NCBI GenBank assembly: GCA_026419785.1
Contig: JAODTK010001444.1
Location: 62,001 to 126,000 of the forward strand
DNA: 64,000 bases
DNA from: Sclerodactyla briareus
Lineage: Eukaryota > Echinodermata > Holothuroidea > Dendrochirotida > Sclerodactylidae
Direction: 5' to 3'
Position 1 is the first letter of the stretch. Every line of letters starts with the position of its first letter. A model generated the notes under the pieces. That model worked only from the letters and a program-made list of their open reading frames with translations, did not search any database and was not told the DNA's origin. The translations under genes were made by a program, and so were the position numbers. This document shows, in pieces, positions 24,751 through 36,339 of this stretch.

Positions 24751-25491
24751 TCATGACAAATAGCACCTGGGCCTTGGAATGATACTGGAAGTGGAAATTT
24801 GCGCCACACATTGCACTATTTTTCATCCTTTGTCAGCTATCAAAGCAAATTTTGACCATGGGGATACAGCACCTTTTGTACCCGCCCAGCACATCCATCA
24901 ATTAACGTTGCTCCTTGCAATCAAATGGGGGGGGGGGGAGGAGGGGAACAAGATGCGTCTCTGTATTGGATTAGTGTTCTGTTCGGCTATGGAGGGTTTA
25001 ATTCAGAGTCACCAAGGTTTGTTCAAGTCAATCATGTTCACTCAATATATGGTGCAGTCAATTCATTCCAAGCAAGTCCACAGTACAAAGTCAATGGAAT
25101 CCCGTCACTCAATTCTGCAGTCGCCATCACTTTTCAACCAGTCTTGCAGTCACGACTTTCATCGACTTGTAACAACTCTGGTTTAACTAGGATGTCAATA
25201 AAATTTCAGTTGGCAATAATTGGGATTGCTTTATAAACAAGCACTGCATTCCATTCCTTCATTCATTCATTCATTCAACAAATCTGAGATGGAGTTGATC
25301 ATTCACAACCAACACATCTTTGGTCCATCTCTACCTTGGAAGGTCATCAATCCGTTGGTGCAGTGTCCCTCGCAATATCGACATGTAGATATTGGTCTTT
25401 CCTCTGGTTGGATATGAAGCCCTCATAAAGATTACATCAAGTATGAACGATCTTTTGCTCGATTGGTAGTAGGGACTTTCATATTAAGAGT

Positions 25492-25568
25492 GAAGCCATG
25501 AACTTATCAAGTAGGCACCTCAAATCCATTACCGGGAAGCCATGACTTATCAGGAAGCACCTCAAATC
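25492..25568. repeat. imperfect 45-bp direct duplication
   Basis: GAAGCCATGAACTTATC...CACCTCAAATC (25492) is followed by GAAGCCATGACTTATC...CACCTCAAATC (25536). A short (ATTC)n run occurs nearby at 25257-25277. Confidence 0.8.
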
Positions 25569-26419
25569 AAAATGGAATATCCCAACCATCCGTGTGGCCT
25601 TCGTTTGCATGTCCAACTTCCTTCATAGATTATTTTCAGAGTAGACTAGGACATTTTCTCATTTTATAGTAATATTCCTTGCCATCTTTGCGAACAAAAT
25701 GTGGGGTCACGATGAGGCCTGCTACTAAATTCAGCCTGATTAAGGTCTCATTATCAGACCAATGTACTGATCCATTCAGCAATGAGGCTTATTCACAGTC
25801 GTAGGTAGTCATAATAGTCATAGTGATATCCTTACAGTAACCAGGGTTAGACTGTGTGCATTTAATTTTGTGTGAATATTTGTAATGCTACACAAAAGCT
25901 TGAGTTTTGCGTTAGCAGGCCCTCATAACTGGAGGCCACACCGTGGATCCATCTCACAACCTAACAGTCTGATAACGGAGCCTGCAAGCTGAGGAAGAAG
26001 CACGTATCTGGTAGCACATGTGTCATGACAACGCTAGGCAAAAACTATACTCGGCAATATTTGGTACGCTTCACTCGACTGCATAGCATAATCTTCTCCA
26101 CACGAGCGAACGAAAGATCACCCCTCCCCAGCCTCCCCCAACCCCCCCCCCCCCCACCACTCAACCCTCTGATTCTAACATTTTTCTCCAGTTGCCACCA
26201 GAAGGTAGAGAGGTAGAAAACACGCGATCTCTCTGCAGTTTTTAAAAGTTCATTCAGCCTTCATTTCATGTCCTCCTTTCCAGCCCCGAAGCTACCCATA
26301 CTTAGTAATCCTATTGTACTGACTGATAAGAATTACAATTGAAACAAAATCTGTTTAGAACGATAGTTTCAGGTCAAAATTTGTAAATTTCCGTGGAAAG
26401 GTGCCTGTGGTCAAAACAA

Positions 26420-26530
26420 ATATATTAGTTAAGGCCAGCCGGCTTTTTCAAAAATTTGTTAACTGATCCCATACCCAAATAGAATTTTCGATTAATTGAT
26501 GCTTATCATCTCGAATACTTCAAAGGCTGA
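26420..26530 (+). repeat. dispersed repeat, copy 2 (CCGGCCGGCTTTTT family)
   Basis: Matches 17774-17960 across AATATATTAG, GCCAGCCGGCTTTTT, GATCCCAT, TAATTGATGCTTATC and CTCGAATACTTCAAAGG, same orientation. Confidence 0.75.
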
Positions 26531-26585
26531 GTAGAGCTTTAAGGTACTTTGAATTGAAATTCATAAGTACCAATATATATTTTAG

Positions 26586-26807
26586 GAACACCAACTAAAT
26601 GCAGAGATAGACCGTTCTGCTGTCCTCCCACTCTTTTTGGAGCAAGCACCATTTTTTCGCAATTCAGGGCAGGATGATGCATTCTCAATGCCTCTGGATG
26701 CTATTAGCTGCTCTTCTGTTGATGCTCTGAAGAAAATTGACATTGAGAAACCACCATGTATATGCTGGCCTTGTTCGCAGGATGGATGCCTTACTGAGAA
26801 GAATTGA
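26586..26807 (+). CDS. unassigned plus-strand exon-like open frame, 73 codons
   Basis: After ATATATATTTTAG the frame reads EHQLNAEIDRSAVLPLFLEQ, APFFRNSGQDDAFSMPLDA and so on, to a Cys-rich end (CICWPCSQDGC) and a stop at 26805. Composition is protein-like and base content is richer than the flanks. It lies inside an intron of the minus-strand kinase gene, and the antisense strand is also largely open. No family is recognised. It may be a nested gene, a transposon remnant or chance. Confidence 0.25.
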   Translation, partial: EHQLNAEIDRSAVLPLFLEQAPFFRNSGQDDAFSMPLDAISCSSVDALKKIDIEKPPCICWPCSQDGCLTEKN

Positions 26808-28242
26808 TTGTTGCCAATTAGATAGTACGCAATTGTAATGGACAAGGCAACTTGTTGCCAGGGATGTATTTTCGGATTCACGATATATTCCCCTCCCTTT
26901 TAACACCTTCCGACATTACAAAAAACATCAAGTTTTGAATTTTGCATAACATGTCCTTGGGTTCATCGATTAGATTATTGTCTGTGTAATACTTGATGTC
27001 CTGGAATGTAATTGGCTGGTTAGTGTCAGGCTGACCTGGGTCATACCTGTGCCGGGAAGAAAATCACAGCACAGGGCGCGTTTGCCCATCTGCTACCCTT
27101 GTAGCATCTAGTAGACGGCGAGTACATATGCTAACGTGCGCTGGAATTTCAATACGCTTATCGATCGGTCAAGACCACTTGTTTTGTGTTTTTTTTTCAT
27201 ACATGCTCACCTGCAATGTGTATCACATGTTCACACGGCAATTACATAGCTGTTTCTTTCGCATAGACCCACTCATGGCCAGTACATGCCCTATATAGCT
27301 GAAATATGCTAGATATTAATTTGCATTGTATTATTACCTGCAGCAGCTAGCAGTTTGCACTTACAAAACTTCCTCCTAGGGTTTCTTGTTACTGCTGCTT
27401 ATTGCTATACTAACTTTAATTCGTTTCATATTCAACAACACACAAGCTGGGTGTAGGCCCATGCTTCAACAGGCAGATTAGTGTCGTGGCGATAGGGTTT
27501 TATATTCTTAAACTTCGGCCAGGGTATAATTATACATAATACCTATCATGTTGAGTGCTATGGCACAAACAGTCGATCGTTGTAAGACATCTAGGCTAAT
27601 TCTGTCGCAATCTTATTAGCCGATAGTTACTGGTTAGGTTTGGCTGTTGTGTTTTAATAGGCTATCATAGACCTAGTCTAAGACGTCTTTCTGTCCCCCT
27701 GTTAATTATGCCCTAGCTTACTCAAGTTTAGTTATGTTCGTTGATACCTCATGACCTTAACCATGGCACTAAATTGTACACTATGAATGAATAGTTCTCA
27801 TTAATCACAAGGCTATGACTGGGTTGTTGAGGATAAAAAAGTTATTGCTGTGATCATTTTGGCCATTCATCAGTTAATAGTGGCAACCCTCGTGGGGGGT
27901 AATAACTTGGGACTCACCACACCTTAACAACTAGCCAACTGAGCTCAGTATCTTGAAAGTAGAGCCCTTTTCTGCTGTAAAATGGTGGACCCAGGCTCTA
28001 CATCTCAGATGTTCAGAGCGGGTCCTATTGACCTATTTTGTCCCTGATTCTGTGTGGTATTATTACTAAATTGAACAAAATCAAATCGGTATGAACATGC
28101 AGATACATGATGGATGTTTATGAGTTTTCATACGTTCCCTTCAATCAGCCTAAGCAGCTGTACTAATGGTGTTTAGTCTCCCTAAACGAAAATGATACCT
28201 GCCAATTCATTCCTCCAAAACTTTTCACCATTGTACTCCTAG

Positions 28243-28388
28243 AATAATGCTCTTCCAGCGAAAGCAGGAATGAATCTATCAGACATTGCCAAACTACCAA
28301 ATCGGCTACAAAAGAAGGCGATTGCCACACGTGTCTTGCCTGGTTATGCGATTCATACCAAAGACAGACAACTTCTACCAAATTTCAG
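28243..28388 (+). CDS. unassigned plus-strand internal-exon-like segment
   Basis: A pyrimidine-rich acceptor (TTTTCACCATTGTACTCCTAG) and a donor CAG/GTATTT bound 146 bp with one open frame. It contains NALPAKAGMNLSDIAKLPNR, KKAIATRVLPGY and LLPNF. No domain is recognised and no partner exon was found nearby. It is antisense to a large kinase intron; confidence rests on the splice signals only. Confidence 0.25.
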
Positions 28389-29154
28389 GTATTTCAGATA
28401 AACTTCGAAAATTTGACCTAAATTAGCAATTATGCATACTCAATGACCCATGTACCCTGCTTTACTCTTGAGTTTCTTGAAACCAAAGATGACAAACTTA
28501 CATGCAATTAGTCATAATAATACTTCCGATCTATGGTTAAATGTCAGAGTAGACTACTTCGTTAGCGCATAATCTGACTGAATTCTGACCAGTCTTCATA
28601 TTGTCATATGTGTCTTTCCTTGCGGTTTATGTATGCATTACCACTACAATACATACATCGAGGCCCGCAATAGTGGATTCAGGTAATACAAGCCGCGACA
28701 TCCAGGAGATGGCAAGCATTCTAATAACCATTTTCGTTGGTATTCACTCAAGTGAACTTGGATAATTTCAGCGACCTCGTGGTTTGTGTGCCTCATATAT
28801 TATTGGTAACATAGTCATGTTCACCTGATGTGATAGTGTAAACTCCTGTCCAGCGGATGTCCCCTTCTTCTTGAACTCTTTTGCTGACCAGTTGCCTGTT
28901 CATTAGGCTATTATTAATTTATTTTCAATAACACCTTGCAAGAAGGTGTTGTTCCTGTTGATGGGTGAGGAGAGGCACATTTTCAAGAAAGGAAAACGGT
29001 CTCTTCCTCGTATAATTACAGGCCAGTCATTCTTACTATTTTGGCTGCCAGGTATTGGATCCTTTCTATATATAGTCTATTGCTGGTTCTCAGCGTTGTT
29101 TTGGGAAAGTTTTTGTTTGACCAATCTTTTTTTATAAAAGATGTTACTAGCATA

Positions 29155-29559
29155 TTAACAAGGCAGTTCAGTTGATATAATTTGTCCTGGACTTTCATGT
29201 TTTTCATGCTCCTCATCAGATTGAGTAGTTTTTGGCATTAAGGGGAAGTCCTTGAGTTGATTCATCAGTGGCTTCTTAATAGGGATCCACATTTTCATCA
29301 ATAGGCGTTCGTCATCCTTGCAAAGATCACTAGTGGTGTTCCCCACGATCGTTCGTGGGCCACTACTCTCCTGGTTATATTGACGATTCAGTTCATTCCA
29401 CAGTTTGAGAACTCGTGGATATAGGGAGTTGTAATCAGGATTCGGGAGGTTGCTTCGACAAGATGTACGCATAGAATTCCTCTGACAGACAGCTTCCATC
29501 AAGGAATTAACAAACCCGGCAATATTATAATGATTTCCTTGTATGAGTTTGGCGAATTA
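29155..29559 (-). CDS. unassigned minus-strand open frame, about 134 codons
   Basis: The frame is open from TTC at about 29559 to a stop at 29155, with ATG at 29499. Segments include FAKLIQGNHYNIAGFVNSLM, NPDYNSLYPRVLKLWNELNR and DDERLLMKMWIPIKKP; the end is acidic and charged. It reads like real protein but matches no family I recognise. It lies in the intron between kinase exons 33421-33507 and 19863-19996 on the same strand. It cannot belong to the kinase fold, so a decayed mobile-element ORF is the likeliest origin. Confidence 0.35.
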
Positions 29560-30439
29560 CCTCTCAAATGTGGAATCCACCTCCATATGGCAACATTTTC
29601 CTGCAAAGGAGCTCCTACATTGCAGCCCTAAAGCTGCCACCACATTCCACTTCACTTGTTTGGCCATTCTGCTCCCAATTCTATTTTTCCCTCTTCCATG
29701 CAGTACATAACTGATGCTTGTGGAGTTCTCCGCCACATATTATAGTGAAGTTTTCCGAATTCCGTTCAAGCAGGACAGACCATTTTTCATTATGAGTGCC
29801 TACGTGATCATGATCTCACATTACATTTAAATGCTCTTTCAAAGTGAAAGTCCCAAACATTGATAACATGGACCACACCAATGGCAACAGATGGTTTAAC
29901 TTCAGTTTATCCCAATTCAGATTCATCGCACAGTAATGTCACTCCAATTGCTGAGGTCTGTGCATGCAACGCTGTCAGGGGACTTTGCAATCCAATGGGA
30001 CATAATCCACAGTGGCACGGTGGTTTTTAGGCATTTCATTTCACAGAGATCTTCTATCATTAATGATCCACTTGGGAGTGATTTAGATTTCAAGCCACCA
30101 CCTTTACTCCATATCCCTCCAAGGAGTAGTCATTGTCCAGGATGGTTCCTGTACATTCTGGGGTTACCTGACGCACCCCTCAGTCATTTAGTAGTTGGCC
30201 TAAAATTCCTTCAGGTGTTGAGGGGGAGGAGTGGGGGTCCAAAATGTGCGCAAAAGATGTTAAATACAGAAGCCCTCATAGAAGTTGAGTTTTCGGTTGT
30301 TTGTTTTTTTGTAAGTAGGGTATTGCCATCGATATCTCCAAGCCTTTGGACCGTGTTTGGCACGCCGGACTCATGCCAATTACCTTCATTTGGTTTCAGC
30401 CCCCTTCTAACCGGGGGGAGGGAAGAATAGAGAGAGAAT

Positions 30440-30938
30440 AGTGAGATAGTTTAGAGCGGTAGCAGTGTCGCTTTGCATGCAACAGGGGTCCGGGTTACGA
30501 ATTCCAAGCCGATCAGCAACCGGGCGTTTCTCAGAAGTGGCTGGATGTACATTGCAGTGTACGGGCGTGTTCCTGGTCGTAGGTTCCTGGTTCCTGCCTG
30601 TTGAGGCAGGGGGCTCGGTAAGTCGTGGGGGTTGTGCGGGGGCCTGCAATAGGTCTCGTCGGTCGGCTGTGAGCAGTGGCGTCGAACATCTTCCGCTCCT
30701 CCAGGTTCTGAGAAAGTGGTCAGGTCCTGGAGTTCACTGATCGTCCGTCGGATGGGGACGTAAAATTGCGGTCCCGGGGGCAGGGATTGGGGTCACTCCG
30801 CCTCGATATCATCGGAGCACTAGTTAAAAAGAGAAGGCGAGTTGTCGCCGGTGCTCATCCACGATCAAAAATTCGGTTAGGGTTCCACGATGAGTCAAAT
30901 TGGCTTCCTGAACCCGTAGCAATCAATCAAATTAACCT
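30440..30938 (+). mobile_element. tRNA-Ala-headed SINE, about 500 bp
   Basis: The head GTTTAGAGCGGTAGCAGTG plus CGCTTTGCATGCAACAGGGG and TCCGGGTTACGAATTCC matches the A-box, anticodon (TGC) and B-box regions of tRNA-Ala, with a 2-base insertion in the B box (30492-30505). The body follows, ending in CTCATCCACGATCAAA, GGCTTCCTGAACCCGTAGC and a short AATCAATCAAAT tail. The body is shared with 9278-9592. The RNA polymerase III promoter is probably weak because of the B-box insertion. The tail abuts a non-LTR retrotransposon fragment. Confidence 0.8.
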
Positions 30939-30944
30939 CTTGGA

Positions 30945-33253
30945 CTGCCAGTTTTCTTACCGGTCGCTCTATCTCTGTTAGGGTTGATGGTGCTCTCTCC
31001 GAGACCTCCTTATCAATGCTGGTGTTCTTCAAGGTTGTGTTTTCTCTCTACACCAGTGTTGCGCTAAGGTGCGCGATTTGCGCACTCCTCTCAAGATTCC
31101 CACAAAGAAATTGGTCATATTCGGGAAATTCCCGCACTCTTTTTTGCGATGGAGAAAGCGATGGAGAAAGCTAGCAAGACCACAGAAGTCATATGCCTGA
31201 CGTAGAAGAGCCTTCGTATACATGATGACGACTCAGTTTCCTCGGAGCACTGCACAACATCTATGCACCATACTCGGTCCACAAGCACCTACGCAACCAA
31301 TTGCTGTCAAGTAAACAACCTCATAGCGCTTCTAGTTCTAAGTGTATGAATTCTATGGGCAAGATATGTACAGTGCACACCACATATGCACATAGATTAG
31401 GCCTTACTGCTGTATTAAATTGGCTAACGTACTTCCCGCAAGTTCTGCGTAATCGCAGACATAATTGATATAGAAATAGGAATACTTCAAATATTCCTAT
31501 TTTGCTAGCTCTACCTTCGAGCTAAGTGTAAGATTTCCAGAATATTACCCATGTTTGTCATTCACGATCTGAGCCTTCCAATACAATCAAATGTGTCATA
31601 GGTTATACTGCAGGCTAGCCAAGCTAGGCCACAGTTTAGGTTTGGCTGGGGTGGATTGTTACGATTTTGCACCAGGCACAGCTAAATCTAAAAGTATTGA
31701 TACTAATTTTAAATGTGATGGGATTCATGCTATACTTGCTTGGGTGGAAAGATAACGGATTCAGGGGTGGGGACAGGTTTGGCTGGTTTTTGGGAGATTG
31801 GCTCCTCGCTCGAGATGATTTATGATACACTATGCCGGACCACATTGAACTAATTGGAGCTGAGGGGCAAAAGTATGATCCAGTGGTGACTTTAGGCTTA
31901 AAGCTGTTTGGGTCAATTGCAAATGACACCTCAACACACAGGGAGCATAGAGTGGGACGGATTGGGGGGTGCATAGAGTGGCATATTTTTTTTTGAAGGG
32001 GGCGGGTCTGATTGTAATTGCATAAGACCCAATGAATCAAACATACAATGCATTTCTGCTGTTGTCTAATAATTCTGAGAAAAACAAACATGCATACAGA
32101 CTTTGTTAATCAAAACCGGGCTTGTGCTGGCTGAGCCTGATACCCTGCGGAAATATCCATCGCAAATGCGGTGGCACTGCATTATGGTAGCTGACAACCA
32201 TCAACAAATTCTTGAAATCCCCCCCACTTTGTCAGATCCCCCCCAATTTTTCTTGAAGGGGGGAATTTCCCCCCCAAAAAAATATAGATCCTAGTGCGCC
32301 AACACTTCCTTGCTCTTTTCTATTTTTATCAATGATCTTTCTTAGCTCCACCTCCGATAGTATTCACTCATCCGCTGATGATTCTACCCTTCACCACTCT
32401 CTGTGCTTTCCGCGTCCCAGAAGCGGAACGATTTTGTCTACAACCGTTCGCTAGTTGCCAATCAGCTGAACAATGATCTTCATTCTATTTTGAACTGGGG
32501 CACTGCTAAGCTGGTTACCTTCAACCATCTAAAACGCATGAACTGCTGATTTCCGGTCGGCGTGTTTCTGATGCACCATCTATTTTCATGGCTGACCAAT
32601 CCTCCCTCTGTCCCCCCCCCCCCCCCCCCCCCCCCCCCCTTTACTTTCTCTTAATTCCTTGGGAATGGAAATCAGCAAGCACCGTCCTGGAACTCTCATA
32701 CAAGTCTATTCGCTTACTCATGCTTCTAGAATGGGCTTCTTATTTCGCGCAGGAATACTTCAACCTCACAACAGCTTACTTTGCTTTACAATGTCCTAGA
32801 TCGTATTCAGAGAAAGGCCATGATCATCTTACCTCCTCACTAAGTCTCTATCCCATTGCAGATCTGTATCATCTCTCTGCTTCCTTTACCATTACTTTTA
32901 TGGTCAATGTCTTCTGAGCTTGGGGATGCTGTTCCTCCTCCTCCTTTACTTAGGTTTACTCCCCGCCATACTGGCTCTTCTTCTTCCAGCCAACTGTTTC
33001 GGTCGGTGCAGTCTTCCACACATCATCGCACCGAAACCTATGTTCTCGCTCAACTCCTTTTTTTCCCTCGCACTTCTCGTGCCTGGAATAGCTTCCTTGG
33101 GATTTATTTCCTCCTGATGTGACCTCCACGGGTTCAGAGTAGAATCAACAAGCAGGAATCTCTCCTCTTTCTTTAAGTTTTTGCTTGGGGTTGCCTTTTT
33201 GTTTAGCAATTATGGGTTCGCCCTTCCTCATGTCACTTTGTTAAAAAAAAAAA
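30945..33253 (+). mobile_element. non-LTR retrotransposon, reverse transcriptase remnant
   Basis: Broken frames show WTASFLTGRSISVRVDG, then INAGVLQGCVFS (30990-31050). After an insertion (31055-32290) come LLFSIFINDLS and SIHSSADDSTLHHS (Y/FADD box with S at the first place). Further pieces are LNNDLHSILNWGTA, DRIQRKAM, and near the end RTETYV and FPRTSRAWNS. This is the palm, thumb and C-terminus of a CR1/L2-type ORF2. A run of 28 C (32612-32639) and many frameshifts make it inactive. A 12-A tail at 33242-33253 may be the 3' end. It lies 170 bp from kinase exon 33421-33507, in antisense orientation. Confidence 0.85.
31055..32290. mobile_element. hAT-like insertion within the retrotransposon
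   Basis: About 1.24 kb of unrelated sequence splits the conserved reverse-transcriptase motif between GVLQGCVFS and the FIND block. The left end CAGTGTTGCGCTAAGG and right end CTAGTGCGCCAACACT (inverse AGTGTTGGCGCACTAGG) form imperfect terminal inverted repeats of hAT type. Poly-C/G stems lie just inside the right end. An 8-bp target duplication is not clear. No intact transposase is visible; the minus-strand frame 31636-32091 has no known motif, so the element looks non-autonomous. Confidence 0.6.
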
Positions 33254-33420
33254 ACCTGGGACTCCTCTCCGTATCCCAGGTGGATTTGGGTTCCCTTATA
33301 TGCCTCTCAATTCCGATTTTGACAGTGCTACACATGGATGCTCTGATCAAACACCTGACCCATCTGATCCTGATTACCTTGGTATCTATCATATGAGTGG
33401 GAAGTAAAGATTTGACTTAC

Positions 33421-33507
33421 ATTTGGGGCATACTCCATAACCAGCAGTAGTGGTGTCGTCTCCAAGCACTGGCCAAGTAGCATCAGGACATTGGGTGGTT
33501 CACCTCT
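33421..33507 (-). CDS. LMTK: LMTK-like kinase exon: beta4-beta5 and hinge
   Basis: Acceptor CGCACTCATAG, donor GTAAGT, 87 bp. The first base completes Arg of PYR from the preceding exon. It then reads EVNHPN, one base missing, VLMLLGQCLETTPLLLVMEY and APN. HPN-x-L--LGQC--TTPLLLVMEY is the beta4/beta5/hinge block (LMTK: HPNVLQCLGQC--AIPYLLVFE). Restoring one A in CCCAATG gives 88 bp, i.e. 1 + 29 codons, ending in phase 0, exactly what GDLK in exon 19863-19996 needs. Confidence 0.88.
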
Positions 33508-34234
33508 CTATGAGTGCGGAGAACAAATAGATCTGGTTACCCATGAGGCACTCAAGAGAATATAGCCAACAGCACAAAATGAGACATGCTGCCTAATATG
33601 ATCCTGGGGCTATGGAATAGTATTACACATAGCTACATTAACAAATCCTAACATTCATCAGATTGGCTCTTGAAAAGTGATAACGCCCTCACTGATCCTC
33701 CCATGGCGATTATACAACGTACTATCACAGTCCCTAATATCAGGAGAAAAGGAAACGACTCGGGCACTTCGAACCATGGAACAGTATCCGCATTGAGAAA
33801 CATAACATGTGAAATCTTTGGAGTGACACTTACAATTTTGTTCTTCGCAATTCTCTTACACACATTACCATATAGCACAAGCCTGGTGACATGTTCTGGA
33901 GTGTTCTATGGAGCAGATACTTGGGTCAAGGGATCCTATACGCTATGTGCAGATCACTATTATCAACATTCCACCCGCTCTTGATATCACCTTCCCAGAA
34001 TAAACAAGATTTATAGATCTCTGGATACCGAAGGCTGTCCACTAGATTTGATCGATGTGACAGGGTCAATATTGGTGTTAGTAAAAGAACACGGCTTCAA
34101 ATGCATAATTAAGATAACTATGTGGGCAACCAGGTAGATCAAATTCAACCAGTAACCTATCTGCTTGTGTTAGGGAGTTGATCATGGAACAGACCTTTTT
34201 GAAAAGGCACTGAAGTAGAGAACATATTAAATCC

Positions 34235-34313
34235 AAACTTTGTTTTGGTTTGATCGGTGATGTCATGAAGGAGACAAAACTTTGTTTTGGTTTGATCGGT
34301 GATGTCATGAAGG
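34235..34313. repeat. 42-bp tandem duplication
   Basis: AAACTTTGTTTTGGTTTGAT followed by CGGTGATGTCATGAAGG occurs at 34235 and again at 34277 with no change over the shared part. Confidence 0.9.
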
Positions 34314-35002
34314 GGGAGAGGGAGGGGGCGGGCAGGAGGGCAAACAAGGAAATGCGCCACTTATATTATATAGACAAAAGAATAAAATAAAGTAGGCCTA
34401 CGTATTCTATTTGACGACTTTGTATTCACACAGGTTCTAGCTGAGTTCCAGTAGAAAAGGTGTACAATTGTACAAATGTACAAAGCATTTAAACTACAGG
34501 AATAGTTGCAAAAGGAGCATCCATTTGGCAAACTGCATGTTTTTCGAAGAAGTTTGTACTTTATTTGTGTTGTACTGTAATGCAGTTTGTAACAATTGCT
34601 TTGTAGGTATTCCCTCATCTTGTGGAACTTGGGGCGCAGATTGGGTCGTGGGGAGGTGGTTTGGGAGAGGGTGGGTCAGGCCCAGGCTTGGTCGTTTCCC
34701 AAATGAGGCCGGGGCATCAGAAGCTGGAAATTGCTAGGAGCCTTCCAGGAATGAGTGCCCATGAGTGAGTGAGCTGTGCTATTTTTACATAAGATATAGA
34801 CCCCGAAAATCCTCAATACAGCCAGCCAGTACGTAAAACACTTTACCAAAATGACAATCAAGGTACGACAAACAAAGGGTGCATTTTAGAGAGAAATGCA
34901 TCAGAACATTTAGCTGTTTGCAAAAGAATTATGCAGAAGGAAATATTAGAAGACAAAAGAAAAGTCATGTTGGTCATATCATTCATTTGCGCCTGAATAA
35001 GC

Positions 35003-35245
35003 AATCTGGTAGGCTCAACAAATGCAGTGATAGATGAAATGTTGCAGATAGCAAAGTGCCTGGAAGAAGTTGATTTCTGGGAAAGGTTATGGCCCACCCC
35101 ACCCTCCTCTCCCGAAGAGGAAGACGATATGCAGGGTGCCCTTCCATGTAGTACCCTGCAAGAAAATGAGGTTATTCAGAGGAATCGGAAAGACTCCCCA
35201 TCCTCTATAATTAGCAGTGTCGACACTAATCCATCATGTTTGTGA
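35003..35245 (+). CDS. unassigned open frame with PTPPSSPEEED motif
   Basis: The frame contains EMLQIAKCLEEVDFWERLW followed by PTPPSSPEEEDD and a Ser-rich end before TGA. The PTPPxSP core resembles the phosphodegron of Myc box I, and W-x-x-L upstream is similarly placed, but the rest does not match Myc. A weak acceptor (CAACAAATGCAG) precedes it. It is antisense within a kinase intron; function unknown. Confidence 0.2.
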   Translation, partial: NLVGSTNAVIDEMLQIAKCLEEVDFWERLWPTPPSSPEEEDDMQGALPCSTLQENEVIQRNRKDSPSSIISSVDTNPSCL

Positions 35246-36339
35246 CTATCATTCGTCCCTAGCTCCAACCAGCCTCCAGAGTGAAGCTTGTCATGAGGAT
35301 GGAATGTATACCGCTCCAAAGGACATAGCCGCGTTGAATAAAAATAACAGCCATGCTGAATAACAAATAACAACCAACACACATCCTTGTTACTAGTGAC
35401 ATCTTCTGGAGTTTGGAATATAATTTACAAATTGAATTATCCATCCAAATGTAACTTTGAACGTCTTGCATATTACTGTCAGCAGGTCGGCTGTCCTCTT
35501 CTCGATGATTGTATAATCTAACAAAGATTAATCATCAACCAAGCGGAGGGGAGAGTGAAGCCTCTAAGACTTACACCGAGTAATGAACAGACATCTAATC
35601 TTTGGGTAATCAATTACACATGCAATATGCATGACAAGTTGATCATGATAAGGAAGCCATACAAATGAAGCTTACACATCTCATTTTGAGATCATAGCTG
35701 CATTGCAGAAGAAAGAGAAAAAGAATGCTTTTTATGGAAATCAGTAAGGCAGGACAGTTCGGTCCGCATAGCTGAAGCTCATTAAGAGAGTCTATGAAGC
35801 TCTGTGAACCAATTGACATTATTTACAGAAGTCAAATAGGTAGATCAGTAGTGAACTGATTAGGGCACATAATGCACTGAAACCATTCAGCTATGGATAA
35901 TTTTTTTTCGGCTCGGCAGACAGAAATTCATTTACGGAAATCCCTATGTGTAATGAGCTGTTAGTATGGGACAATTGAAGCTCTGTAAACCTATCAATGA
36001 TAGTTACAGCGGAGGATGAGAGTTTGGCGACAAATCAGATAATTTGCAGCAGATGGTTTGGCACTACCCCTCCTATTGTAGCCCCACTGACATAGTTGCG
36101 CTTCACAAAGGCTTGGATGCACCCTATCCAAAGTGTCGCTAGGGAAAGACACTCACATCACAAGCTAGATGGCCGCCTGCCATTAAGTAGCATAACAAAC
36201 CATAACAAGAAAGCCATGGGCTTTGTGATTCCTTGCCACAAAAGTGTTTAACAAAAGATGTGATTCCATAATAGTGACCAGTTGTCATTAGTTGATTGTT
36301 AGCTTCTGTTGTTTGTGGGCATCCCCATTTACTGTTCGA

